From the NCBI GenBank assembly GCA_039707655.1, contig CM077670.1:150702001-150766000 (forward strand): a stretch of 64,000 bases of DNA. The letters are read 5' to 3'. Origin of the DNA: Elymus sibiricus (Eukaryota > Streptophyta > Magnoliopsida > Poales > Poaceae). The notes beneath the pieces were generated by a model that was not told where the DNA came from, made no database searches, and saw nothing but the letters and a program-made list of their open reading frames with translations. The position numbers and the translations under genes are program-made. Positions 44,955-56,014 of this stretch are shown here, piece after piece. Position 1 is the stretch's first letter, and each line of letters begins with the position of its first letter.

Positions 44955-45143
44955 GTTGGCGCGCCAGGCACGGGCGACGCTGGTCAGAGATCTAACCTGG
45001 TGCGGAGATCCAGAGGGGACCAGAAAATTTACGCCGGGCTAGACCTTCACGTTCAGCTCTTTTGAGTTGGTCGTCGACGGCTCGGGGTGGCTTTTCAACG
45101 TTTCTCCCCTGCCCTACGTCGACTACATGCGTTTCGGGACGAT

Positions 45144-47016
45144 CGAGTTGTTGGGGAACGTTGCATGGGAAACAAAAATTTTCCTACGCACACACAAGAT
45201 CTATCCATGGTGATGAGCATCTACGAGAGGGAGAGTGAATCTACATACCCTTGTAGATCGCTAAGCGGAAGCGTTAAGAAACACGGTTGATGTAGTCGAA
45301 CGTCTCCGCGATCCAAATCGCAAGTCGTCCCTCGATCCGATCACGAACTAGTGCCGAACGGACGGCACCTCCGCGTTCAACACACGTACGGCTTGATGAC
45401 GCCTTCACCTCCTCGATCCAGCGAGCGATGATGAAGTAGTAGATGAGATCCGGCAGCACGACGGCGTGGTGATGGTGGTGAGGAACAATCTTTGCAGGGC
45501 TTCGCCAAGCACTACGGAGATTATGACGGGAGAACTAGAGGGTTAGGGTTGCCGACACACGGCTTGGGAAATCTTAATGTATCCCGTGTGCTAGCCCTGC
45601 CCCTCTATTTATATGTTGAGCCTTGGGGTATAAACTTGGAGTATAAGCCTCCTCCAGGTCGGTTTTGCCCGCACAAGGTCGGTTTGGCCCGCAGGGAAAG
45701 AGTCCAACTCGGATCCCTGCAGTACCGCGCACAAGCGGTAGTACCGCTCACGAGCGGTAGTACCGCTTCACACAAGCGGTAGTACCGCTTGAGCGGTAGT
45801 ACCGCTTCACACAAGCGGTAGTACCGCTTACGCGGTAGTACTGCCTTACCAGCGGCAGTACCGCTTAAGGCAGCAGCAAAACTTCCTTTTGCACTTTCCA
45901 ATACCTCGTGGGCTTTATCCCTTTGGCCCATATAAAGTGTTGCTGCACCCGAACACTTCGGTAAACACCCGGAACCCCTTCCGGTGAATTCCGGAACCCT
46001 TCCGGAGATCAAAACACTATTATCACATATATCAATCTTTACCTCTGGACTCTTCCGGAGATCCTCGTCATGTCCGGGATCTTATCCGGGACTCCGAACA
46101 ACCTTCGGTCACCAACAAAATAACTCAACTATACTAATCGTCACCAAACGTTAAGTGTGTAGACCCTGCGGGTTCGAGAACTATGCAGACATGACCGAGA
46201 CACCTCTACGGCCAATAACCAATAGCGGGACCTGGATGCCCATATTGGCTCCTACATATTCTACGAAGATCTTTATCGGTCGAACCTCTATGTCAAGGAT
46301 TCAGTTAATCCCGTATGATGTTCCCTTTGTTCTTCGGTATGTTACTTGCCCGAGATTCGATCGTCGGCATCTCTATACCTAGTTCAATCTCGTTACTGGC
46401 AAGTCTCTTTACTCGTTCCGTAATACAAGATCTCGTGGCTAACACTTTAGTCACATTGCTTGCAAGGCTCATTGTGATGTTGTATTACCGAGTGGGCCCT
46501 GAGATACCTCTCCGTCATACGGAGTAACAAATCCCAGTCTTGATCCATGCCAACCCAACAGACACCCTCGGAGATACCTGTAGAGCACCTTTATAGTCAC
46601 CCAGTTACGTTGCGACGTTTGATACACACAAGGTACTCCTCCGATGTCAGGGAGTTGCATGATCTCATGGTCATAGGAACAAATACTTGACATGCAGAAA
46701 ACAATAGCAATAAACTGACACGATCATATGCTACGTTTATAGTTTGGGTCTTGTCCATCACATCATTCTCCTAATGATGTGATCCCGTTATCAAATGACA
46801 TCTCATGTCAATGGCTAGGAAACTTTAACCATCTTTGATCAACGAGCTAGTCAACTAGAGGCTTACTAGGGACACAGTGTTGTCTATGTACCCACACATG
46901 TATTTGAGTTTCCAATCAATACAATTATAGCATGGATAATAAACGATTATCATGAACAAGGAAATATAATAATAACCAATTTATTATTGCCTCTAGGGCA
47001 TATTTCCAACACGAGT
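45144..47016 (-). mobile_element. Complete BARE/Angela-type solo LTR
   Basis: CGAGT is duplicated exactly at 45144-45148 and 47012-47016. Between them lies a single 1863-bp LTR in minus orientation: read from 47011 it starts TGTTGGAAATATGCCCTAGA, and at 45149 it ends with CGTTCCCCAACA. No internal sequence is present, so intra-element LTR recombination removed the rest. It sits within the internal region of the second Tat-type element. It is longer than the LTRs at 52981 and 60029, partly through an extra minisatellite. Confidence 0.92.
45720..45868. repeat. Near-palindromic minisatellite in the solo LTR
   Basis: About seven copies of AGCGGTAGTACCGCT, each nearly self-complementary, are spaced by CAC, TTCACACA or TTG words. 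Confidence 0.88.
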
Positions 47017-47441
47017 TTGCTTTTAATGAGTAGGGAGAGACCGAGGCAGTCTTCCCTAGCTCATACCGCATTGCGAGAAGATATGCATGGATCGTCGCGC
47101 AGAGGGAAAGGACTGGGACTTCCTCGACCCACCAGCCCGCCCCCGAGCCCAAGGTAAACATGATCTTGCCGGCGGCCGATACACGCCGAAATCGGAAGCT
47201 TGCACGCCGCACGGTCTATGCGGCGGAAAAAATGACCAGCGAGCTCCTCGCCTGGTCCGAGGAAACGGTGGCGTTCGACATTAGCGATCACACCGAAAAC
47301 ATAGCTCACTCGGGCAAACATGCCCTGGTGGTAGGTCCAATCATCGGGGGCTGCCGCCTCCCACGCGTCCTGATGGACGGGGGCAGCGGCCTCAACATCA
47401 TCTTCCTCGATGGTGCCTGCAGACCAAACAGGGTAGTGTAG
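47017..47441 (+). pseudogene. Tat-type gypsy internal remnant with protease motif
   Basis: It resumes the element cut by the solo LTR. From about 47160 a frame reads ARRTVYAAEKMTSELL, then FDISDHTENIAHSGKHALVV and IGGCRLPRVLMDGGSGLNII. The DGGSGLNI word is the aspartic-protease active site of Tat/Retand elements. Only about 450 bp separate it from the leader, so gag is almost entirely deleted. The match ends near 47417; the frame closes at 47441 in other sequence. Confidence 0.65.
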
Positions 47442-48241
47442 CACTTACGCGGAAGTATCCCAATGAGTAATCGTCCCAACAAAGAGCGGAGGAGAGTATT
47501 TATGGAGGCGTTTCTGTCACACACAAGGTGTCACAGTTCTTGTGTGAAGTACTGCTTGAGCTTCTGCAAACACTATTACTGTCCTGGGTAAACGATAAAA
47601 CAAATATGCTAATATAAAGGGGGTTTTAAAGGTGTCTACTAGGTAACTATTGAAAGTAAATAACAGAAACGGAAATATAATTGGTGTTGCCTGCAATGAA
47701 GAGACTAGGTGCGGAGAGATTTCAGTTCATGGTAAGAATATATGAATTGTGCCAGTGCGACGGTAATACCAGTTACCTTGTATTGTACTCATAATATTTG
47801 ATATAAACTTTCTGTAGGCGGTTCTCCCTAGGGTAATGAAACTCCTCCACTAGGGGTTACATTTCATTCTATGGCCCTGCTTCTCCGTTGCCACAGAGTG
47901 GTCGTTTCCACAATTAAGGTCATAAGACCGGAACCAAGCATTAAGTTCGATGGATCACCATTATCTCATATTGTCTTCGGTTCTCATAGATATCTCCACC
48001 TGTCACATCAGAGGTCACAGAGTTCTTAAACAATACGTGTTACCTGTGTAGGTCTTGAGATCATGTTGCCCGAGCCCTTAAATTGGACAACACGCATAGA
48101 GTTCACCATAGTATAACAACATACTAAATAGATCATATTACTACAAATTCAAATGACGACATATATGATAGGCACATATCAATCATACCACTTACCTACA
48201 TCTCCCACGCCTAGGGGAATTACTCACGCATCATAAGAGGG
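47442..48241. other. Unassigned repeat-like segment
   Basis: About 800 bp of AT-rich, non-coding sequence between the Tat protease remnant and the Maximus LTR. It ends with CCTAGGGGAATTACTCACGC, a word I associate with Triticeae LTRs but cannot place. No termini are visible. Confidence 0.4.
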
Positions 48242-49819
48242 TGAAAGCACATTTGCTCCCTTGGTGGTTTTGGTAATTTATAACAACATATATCTCATTG
48301 AACTAATAAACATTCAAGTGAAAGATTTCAGGAAGTTCAATGATTGGCATGGCAAGGACTAGGAATGTGGACCCTTCAAAATGCTAAGGACATATATTGG
48401 AAAAAGCTCAAGACTCTACATTTTTGGTTTAGTGATCCAAGATCACATTGAATCCATAGGAAAGCCAATACTATTAAAAGGGGATGAGGTTTTGATAATG
48501 ATCTATTTGCTCAAGTGCTCAATGATATTGCTCCAAAACCCTCAGCCACTTTCCCTATCCAAACTTGTCCCATTTCACAAAGTCAAACTCGGTTCCACCG
48601 AATCTCATTCATCCGGACCCACCGAGTTCATCAGGACAGTGCCACTTGCCAAACCCTAACAAATCGGTTCCACCGATATGGATCTCGGTCTCACTGAGAT
48701 GGCTTGGCCAACTCTCTGTTGTCGATTGCAATTATTTTGGTCTCACCGAGTTTGCGATCGGTCCCACCGAGATGGCTTGACCAAGTTTCTGTTGCCTTAT
48801 TGCATCATTTCGGTTTCACCGAGTTGTTGCAATCGGTGCCACCGAGACGAGGTTTGCCCTACCATTGCACATCGGTTGCTCTGAGATGTTCCCATCCGGT
48901 CCCACTGAAACTTCAAACGTTCATATCTTTGCACAGGTCGGTCTCACCGAGATTCTGGTTTCGGTGCCACCGATTTTGGTCAAATATGTGTAACGGTTGG
49001 ATTTCGTGTGAAGGCTATATATACCCCTCCACCACCCTCTTACCTAGTGGGAGAGCCATCAGAACGTGCCTACACTTCCACCATACATTTTCTGAGAGAG
49101 AACCACCTACTCATGTGTTGAGATCAAGATATTCCAATCCAACCATTTGAACCTTGATTTCTAGCCTTTCCCAAGTTGCTTTCCACTCAAATCTTTCTTC
49201 CACCATAGCCAAATCTGTGAGGAAGTTCTTGAGTGTTGGGGAGACTATCATTTGACGCACAAGAGCAAGGAGTTCATCATCAACACACCATCTATTACCT
49301 TTTGGAGAGTGGTGTCTCCTAGATTGGTTAGGTGTCACTTGGGAGCCTCCAAGATCATGTGGAGTTGAACCAAGGAGTTTGTAAGGGCAAGGAGATCGCC
49401 TACTTTGTGAAGATCTACCCCGAGTGAGGCTAGTCCTTCGTGGACGTAAGCCATGGTGGAATAGGCAAGGTTGCTTCTTCGTGGACCCTTTGTGGGTGGA
49501 GCCCTCTGTGGACTCACGCAACCGTTACCCTTCGTGGGTTGAAGTCTCCATCAACGTGGACGTACGATAGCACCACCTATCGGAACCACGCCAAAAATCA
49601 TCGTGTCTTCATTGCATTTGAAATCTCCGATCCCCTCCTTTACTGACATGTGCAATTGTTTACTTTCCGCTGCTATACTCTTAGAATTGCATGTGTAGGG
49701 TGTTACTTGACTTGTCATACTTGCTAAAATCTACCCACAACTAAAATTGGGAAAAGGATAGATTTTTATTTGGTCAAGTAGTCTAATCACCCCCCTCTAG
49801 ACATACTTTCGATCCTACA
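48242..49819 (+). mobile_element. 5' LTR of a Maximus/SIRE-type copia element
   Basis: It starts TGAAAGCACATTTGCTCCC and ends CGATCCTACA (1578 bp), with TATATATA at 49016-49023 as core promoter. U3 contains about eleven copies of a palindromic CGGTNNCACCGA word (48588-48980). A tRNA-iMet primer site, TGGTATCAGAGC, follows at 49822-49833. The 3' LTR is outside the window or lost; the element is cut at 51174. Confidence 0.85.
48588..48980. repeat. Palindromic CGGTNNCACCG array in U3
   Basis: Copies with small variants occur near 48592, 48619, 48666, 48689, 48739, 48760, 48809, 48832, 48899, 48939 and 48961. Each unit pairs with itself, for example TCGGTCCCACCGAG. Confidence 0.85.
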
Positions 49820-49821
49820 AG

Positions 49822-49833
49822 TGGTATCAGAGC
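49822..49833 (+). other. Primer-binding site of the Maximus-type element
   Basis: TGGTATCAGAGC, complementary to the 3' end of initiator methionine tRNA, two bases after the LTR. Confidence 0.85.
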
Positions 49834-49872
49834 TTTGGTCTCCATTGCATTGGTTTCACAACCTAGGAGAGT

Positions 49873-51174
49873 ATGACGTCTAGTGATGGTAACTATCACC
49901 GTAGAGGTCCATATTTTGATGGTACAGACTTTGCTAGTTGGAAACATAAGATGAAAATGCATATTCTTGGTCATAACCCCGCCGTTTGGGCTGTTGTTTG
50001 TGTTGGCTTGCAAGGTGAATTCTTTGAGGATGGCAAGGAACCAGATTGTGAAGCAACCGCGGAAGAATTGAAGATGTTGCAATACAATGCTCAAGCTTGC
50101 GACATTCTCTTCAACGGTTTGTGCCCCGAGGAATTCAACAAGATCAGCCGCCTCGAGAATGCAAAGGAAATTTGAGATACTTTGGTTGATATGCATGAGG
50201 GCACCGAGTCCGTCAAGGAATCTAAGTTGGATGTGCTTCAAAGTCAACTTGACAAGTTCAAGATGAAGGATGGTGAAGGAGTCGCTGAAATGTACTCTAG
50301 GCTTGCTCTCATCACAAATGAGATTGCCGGCTTAGGAAGTGAAGAGATGACCGACAAATTCATCATCAAGAAGATCCTTAGATCTTTGGATGGAAAATAT
50401 GATACCGTTTGCACATTGATCCAATTGATGCCAAATTACAAAGATCTCAAGCCCACGGAAGTCATTGGAAGAATTGTTGCTCATGAGATGTCACTCAAGG
50501 ACAAAGAGGAGCTACACAACAAATCAAGTGGTCCTTACAAAGCCTCAACTGATGCTCCCACAACTTCAAGCGACAAGCTAGTATCCAATGAAGAGATAAG
50601 CCTAATGGTGAAAAGGTTCAACAAGTTTTACAAGAACAAAGGGAAAGAAAGAAGCTCTAGCTCAAGACACTATGAGAGAAGATCATCAAGTCGTGAACGA
50701 AACTGTTACAATTGTGGAAGTCCCGGACACTATTCCAATGAGTGTACGACACCTCACAAGAAAAAAGACGAATCACCAAGAGGAAGATATAGAAGAGAAG
50801 AATCACCTCACAAGGAGAGAAGGAGTAGAGATGATCGTTATGAACGAAGACCCTCTCAAAGAAGCAAAGATTTAGAACGGAAGGACAAGTCATCCAAGAG
50901 CTACACAAGAAGAAGACATCGAGCTCATGTTGGTGAATGGATTTCCGGCTCCGACTCCGACAACCACTCCGAGAGAAGCTATCACTCCAACTCCGACTAT
51001 AGTCAAGATGAAGGTGTTGCCGGACTTGCTCTTGTGTCATCCAACTCCTATGATCTATTTGATTCACCAAATGAAGGAATTGGAAGATGCTTCATGGCAA
51101 AAGGCCCCAAGGTATCACACCCCGAATACTTTGACTTCAATAGTGATGAGGATGATTTGCTTGGTGATGATGAT
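49873..51174 (+). pseudogene. Maximus-type gag, one stop, truncated by insertion
   Basis: The frame from ATG 49873 encodes a SIRE-lineage copia gag: GPYFDGTDFASWKHKMKMHI at the start, a UBN2-type domain (LDVLQSQLDKFKMKDGEGV, then LRSLDGKYDTVC), a CCHC knuckle CYNCGSPGHYSNEC, and an RS/KE-rich basic tail. An in-frame TGA at 50173-50175 stands where a Trp codon is expected (EI-stop-DTL). At 51175 the Athila-type LTR takes over and its own TGA closes the frame. Protease and pol are not in the window. Otherwise the gag is well preserved. Confidence 0.88.
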
Positions 51175-52692
51175 TGATACGTCTCCATCGTATCTATAAT
51201 TTTTTATTGTTTCATGCCAATATTCTACAACTTTCATATATTTTTGGCAACATTTTATATTATTTTTGGGACTAACATATTGATCTAGTGCCCAGTGCCA
51301 GTTCCTATTTTCTGCTTGTTTTTTGTTTCACAGAAAATCCATACCAAACGAAGTCCAAATGCAATAAAATTTTACGAAGAATTATTTTGGAATACATGTG
51401 ATTTTTGGGAGGTGAAATCAACACAAACGGAGGCCCACGGCCTCCACAAGCCACCATCGCGCGGCCCCCCAGGCGCGCGGTGGTGTCTCGTGGGCACACC
51501 GTAAGTTGGTTGGGGCTCTTCTTCGGCCACAAGGAAGCTAATATCCAGAAAAAAATCGTGTTAAAATTTCAGCGCAATCGGAGTTACGGATCTCCGGGAA
51601 TTTAAGAAACGGTGAAGGGCCAGAAAACGGGAACGCGAAACAGAAGAGAACAGAGAGAGAGATCCAATCTCAAAGGGGTTCCTGCCCCTCCGCCGCCATG
51701 GCAGCCATGGACCAGAGGGGAAACTCTCCTCCCATCTAGGGGGGGGGCCAAGGAAGAAGAAGAAGGAGGGGGCTCTCTCCCCCTCTCTTCCGGTGGCGCC
51801 GGAGCGCCGCCGGGGGAAACATTGTGACGGTGATCTACACCAACAACTTCGCCGCCGTCAACACCAATTCTCTCCCCCTCTATGTAGCGGTGTAAAACCT
51901 CTTATCCCCGCTGTAATCTCTACTTAAACATGGTGCTTAATGCTACATATTATTATCCAATGATTTGTGGCCATCCTATGATGTTTGAGTAGATTCGTTT
52001 TGTCCTATGGGTTGATTGATGATCGTGATTGGTTTGAGTTGTACATTTTATTTTGGTGCTGTCCTATGGTGCCTTCCATGCCGCGCACACATGGGGGATT
52101 CCCGTTGTAGGGTTTGCAATGCGTTCATAATTCTCTTATGGTGGGCGGCTAGAGTGACAGAAGCTTACACCCGAGTAAGGGGGTTGTTGCGTATGGGAGT
52201 AAAGAGGACTTGATACTTAATGCTATGGTTGGGTTTTACCTTAATGATCTTTGGTAGTTGCGGATGCTTGCTAGAGTTCCAATCATAAGTGCATATGATC
52301 CAAGTACGGAAAGTATGTTAGCTCATGCCTCTCCCTCATATAAAATTGCAATAATGATTACCGGTCTAGTTATCGATTGCCTATGGACAAATCATTCTCT
52401 TGTGTTACAAAAACTTTCTACTAAACAACTAACTTTTATTATCTTGCAATTTACTCGTAGTTTTATTATCTCGCAAATTACTTCTAGTTTTATTCTTGCA
52501 AACCTATCCTATCACCTACAAAATAGTTTCATACTTGTTCTAGGTAAAGTGAACGTCAAGTGCGCGTAGAGTTGTATCGGTGGTCGATAGAACTTGAAGG
52601 GAATATTAATTATACCTTTAGCTCCTCGTTGGGTTCGACACTCTTATTTATCGAAAAAGCTACAATTGATCCCCTATACTTGTGGGTTATCA
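51175..52692 (+). mobile_element. 5' LTR of an Athila-type gypsy element
   Basis: It starts TGATACGTCTCCATCGTATC and ends GGGTTATCA, with TGATA and TATCA as inverted ends (1518 bp). It inserted in the Maximus gag; ATGAT at 51170-51174 is the left TSD candidate. The primer site TGGCGCCATTGCCAGGGA (tRNA-Asp type, usual for Athila) lies at 52704-52721. Its element continues on both sides of the nested Angela and leaves the window at 64000. Confidence 0.85.
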
Positions 52693-52703
52693 AGACCTTT
52701 TTC

Positions 52704-52721
52704 TGGCGCCATTGCCAGGGA
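52704..52721 (+). other. Athila-type primer-binding site
   Basis: TGGCGCCATTGCCAGGGA, near-complement of the 3' end of plant tRNA-Asp, twelve bases after the LTR. Confidence 0.75.
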
Positions 52722-52816
52722 GCAATAGCGTGGGGTTGATATTCTCGTGTGTGCTTGGTTGCTTTATCACTAAGTAGATTTTATTTTCTGTTCTAAGTTG
52801 TTCTCTATCTTTAGTT

Positions 52817-52980
52817 ATGGATATGGAACACGAAATACCAAAAAAAAATAGTTGTACTTGCTACTCATGGAGATGGGGAACCTCCTAAAACCCTCGATGC
52901 TCGTTATGTGGAAAACATTAAACACTACTTTGATAATCCTGAGAAAACCCCATTCAACTTGATAATGGGAGACATGTTGG
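52817..52980 (+). pseudogene. First part of the Athila-type ORF, split by Angela
   Basis: ATG at 52817 (MDMEHEIP) opens a frame that breaks in a run of nine A (52840-52848). One A fewer puts it in the frame reading VVLATHGDGEPP and YVENIKHYFDNPEKTPF up to the insertion at 52980. Across the Angela element and its TSD the same frame continues at 61743. Confidence 0.7.
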
Positions 52981-54698
52981 TGTTGGAAATATGCCCTAGA
53001 GGCAATAATAAAATGGTTATTATTATATTTCCTTGTTCATGATAATCGTTTATTATCCATGCTATAATTGTATTGGTTGGAAACACAAATACATGTGTGG
53101 ATACGTAGACAACAACATGTCCCTAGTGAGCCTCTACCGGACTAGCTCGTTGATCAAAGATGGCCATGGTTTCCTGGTCATAGACATGAGTTGTCATTTG
53201 ATAACAGGATCACATCATTAGGAGAATGATGTGATGGACAAGACCCAAACTATGAACGTAGCATATGATCGTGTCAAGTTTATTGCTATCGTTTTTGCAT
53301 GTCAAGTATCTGTTCCTATGACCATGAGATCATGCAACTCACTGACACCGGAGGAGTACCTTGTGTGTATCAAACGTCGCAACGTAACTGGGTGACTATA
53401 AAGATGCTCTACAGGTATCTCCGAGGGTGTCTGTTTAGTTGGCATGGATCAAGACTGGGAATTTGTCACTCCGTATGACGGAAAGGTATCTCAGGGCCCA
53501 CTCGGTAATACAGCATCACAATAAGCTTGCAAGCAATGTGACTAAAGAGTTAGCCACGGGATCTTGTATTATGGTACGAGTAAAGAGACTTGTCGGTAAC
53601 GAGATTGAACTAGGTATGGAGATACCGACGATCGAATCTCGGGCAAGTAACATATCGCCGGACAAAGGGAATTGTATACGGGATTAACTGAATCCTTGAC
53701 ATCGTGGTTCAACCGATAAATATCTTCGTGGAATATGTACGAACCAATATGGGCATCCAGGTCTCGCTATTGGTTATTGACCGGAGAGGTGTCTCGGTCA
53801 TGTCTACATGATTCTCGAACCCGTAGGGTCGCACGCTTAACGTTCGGTAACGCTAGGGTAGTTTTGGGATATTAATAAGTGGAAAGTCCGAAGGTTGTTC
53901 GGAGTCCCGGATGGGATCCGGGATATCACGAGGAGCTCCAGAATGATCCGGAGGTAAAGATTTATATATGGAAAGTTGTTTTTCGGGATTCCGGAAAAGT
54001 TCGGTTTTTTCCGGTATTGTACCGGGAAGCTTCTAGAATGTTCCGGAGGGTTCCATGGTGGGGCCCACTTGTCCAGAACGTCCCACATGGACCAAGGGGT
54101 GGTGCACCAGCCCTACATGGGCCAGGCGCCCAGCCCCACTTGGCCCATGCACATGGGATAAGAGGATAAGATCGAATCCCTTGAAAATAGGGAGAGACTT
54201 GGAGGCCAAGTACTATTCATGTTACTGTTCACATGAATAGTACTCCCCTCCTCCAAGTTTTCTCCTCTATATAAAGGGTGGGAGGCACAAGGGGGCTGGA
54301 CAATCCACAACCCTAGCCTCCTCTCCCTCCTGCTGCTCCATCTCCTCCTCCGGTTTGAGCTTGGCGAAGCCCTGCCGGAGTTCCGCTGCCGCCACCACCA
54401 CCACGCCGTCGTGCTGGTTCAGATCCCATCTACCTCTCCACCCTCCCTTGCTGGATCAAGAAGGCGGAGACGTCACCGAGCCATACGTGTGCTAAACTCG
54501 GAGGTGCCGCTCGTGCGGTGCTCGGATCGGATTGGATCGCGAAGACGTTCGACTACATCAACCGCGTTTCTTAACGCTTCCGCTTAGCGATCTACAAGGG
54601 TATGTAGATGCAAGCTCTCCTCTCGTAGATGTTCATCTCCTAGATCGATCTTGGTGAGCGTAGGATTTTTTTTGTTTCCCATGCATCGTTCCCTAACA
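52981..54698 (+). repeat. 5' LTR of the Angela element
   Basis: TG at 52981 and CA at 54697-54698. TATATAAA at 54268-54275 serves as TATA box. It contains an extra AATGATCCGG word at about 53941 that is absent from the 3' LTR. Confidence 0.93.
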
Positions 54699-56014
54699 AA
54701 AAGTGTCTGTCTTCTCGAGCTCCTTCCTTGGTCGTTTCTTGATTTAGAGCTAGGTCTTTGCGTAGATGACATCACGAGTAGAACACAAAGGAGTTTGTGG
54801 GTGTTGATATTCAGATTGCTTCCTTCCTTGGTCGTTTCTTGATTCAGCGGTATTGTGGGATGAAGCGGCCCGAACCAACTTTACATGTCCACGTACATGA
54901 GACCGGTTCCATCGACTGACATGCGACTTTGTTGCATAAGATGGCTGGCGGGTGTGTGTCTCTCCCACCTTAGTTGAATCGGATTCGACGAAGGCGGTCC
55001 TTGTAGAAGGTTAAATAGCAACTTGCATATCACCGTTGTGGTTTTGCGTAGGTAAGAATCGTTCTTGCTAGATACCCATAGCAGCCACGTAAAACATGCA
55101 ACAACAAATTAGAGGACGTCTAACTTGTTTTTGCAGGGTATGTTGTGATATGATATGGCCAAAGACATGATGAAATATATTTGATGTATGAGATGATCAT
55201 ATTTTGTAATAGTTTATCTCGGCTTGCATGTCGATGAATATGGCAACCGGCAGGAGCCATAGGGTTGTCTTTAATTATTGTATGACCTGTGTGTCAATCA
55301 TTAAGCGCTATGTAATGCTTTACTTTATCGCTAAACGGTAGCAATAGTAGTAGAAGTATGGTTGGCGTGACAACCCCGATGGCGACGCGATGATGGAGAT
55401 CATGATGATGGAGATCATGGTGTCATGCCGGTGACGATGGAAATCATGCCGGTGCTTTGGAGATGGAGATCAAAAGCACAAGTTCATGGCCATATCATGT
55501 CACTTATGATTTGCATGTGATGTTAATCTTTTTATGCATCTTATTTTGCTTAGGACAACGATAGCATTATAAGGTGATCCATCTCTAAAATTTCAAGATA
55601 AAATTGTGTTCTCCCCAAGTGTGCACCGTTGCGAAAGTTTGTCGTTTTCGAAGCACCACGTGATGATCGGGTGTGATAGACTCTACGTTCACATACAACG
55701 GGTGCAAGCCAGTTTTGCACATGCGGAACACTTGGGTTAAACTTGACGAGCCTAGCATGTACAGACATGGCCTCGGAACACAAGAGACTGAAAGATCGAA
55801 CATGAGTCATATAGTAGATATGATCAACATGGAGATGTTCACCATTGAAACCACCTCATCTCACATGATGATCGGACTTGGGTTGGTGAATTTGGATCAT
55901 GTTACACTCGGACGACCGGAGGGATGTCGATTTGAGTGGGAGTTTTTAAGTAAACTAAACTCGTTATCTTGAACAATAGTCTAAGTTGTCTCTGCAAATT
56001 TATGTTGTAGAACA
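54699..56014 (+). other. Angela leader, 5' untranslated region
   Basis: About 1.3 kb of non-coding leader typical of BARE/Angela, including GCGTAGGTAAGAA and TTTTTGCAGG words that look like a donor (about 55048) and an acceptor (about 55137). The expected primer site at its start is replaced by a 24-bp copy of 54821-54844. A short duplicated GATGGAGATCATG word lies near 55390-55420. Confidence 0.75.
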
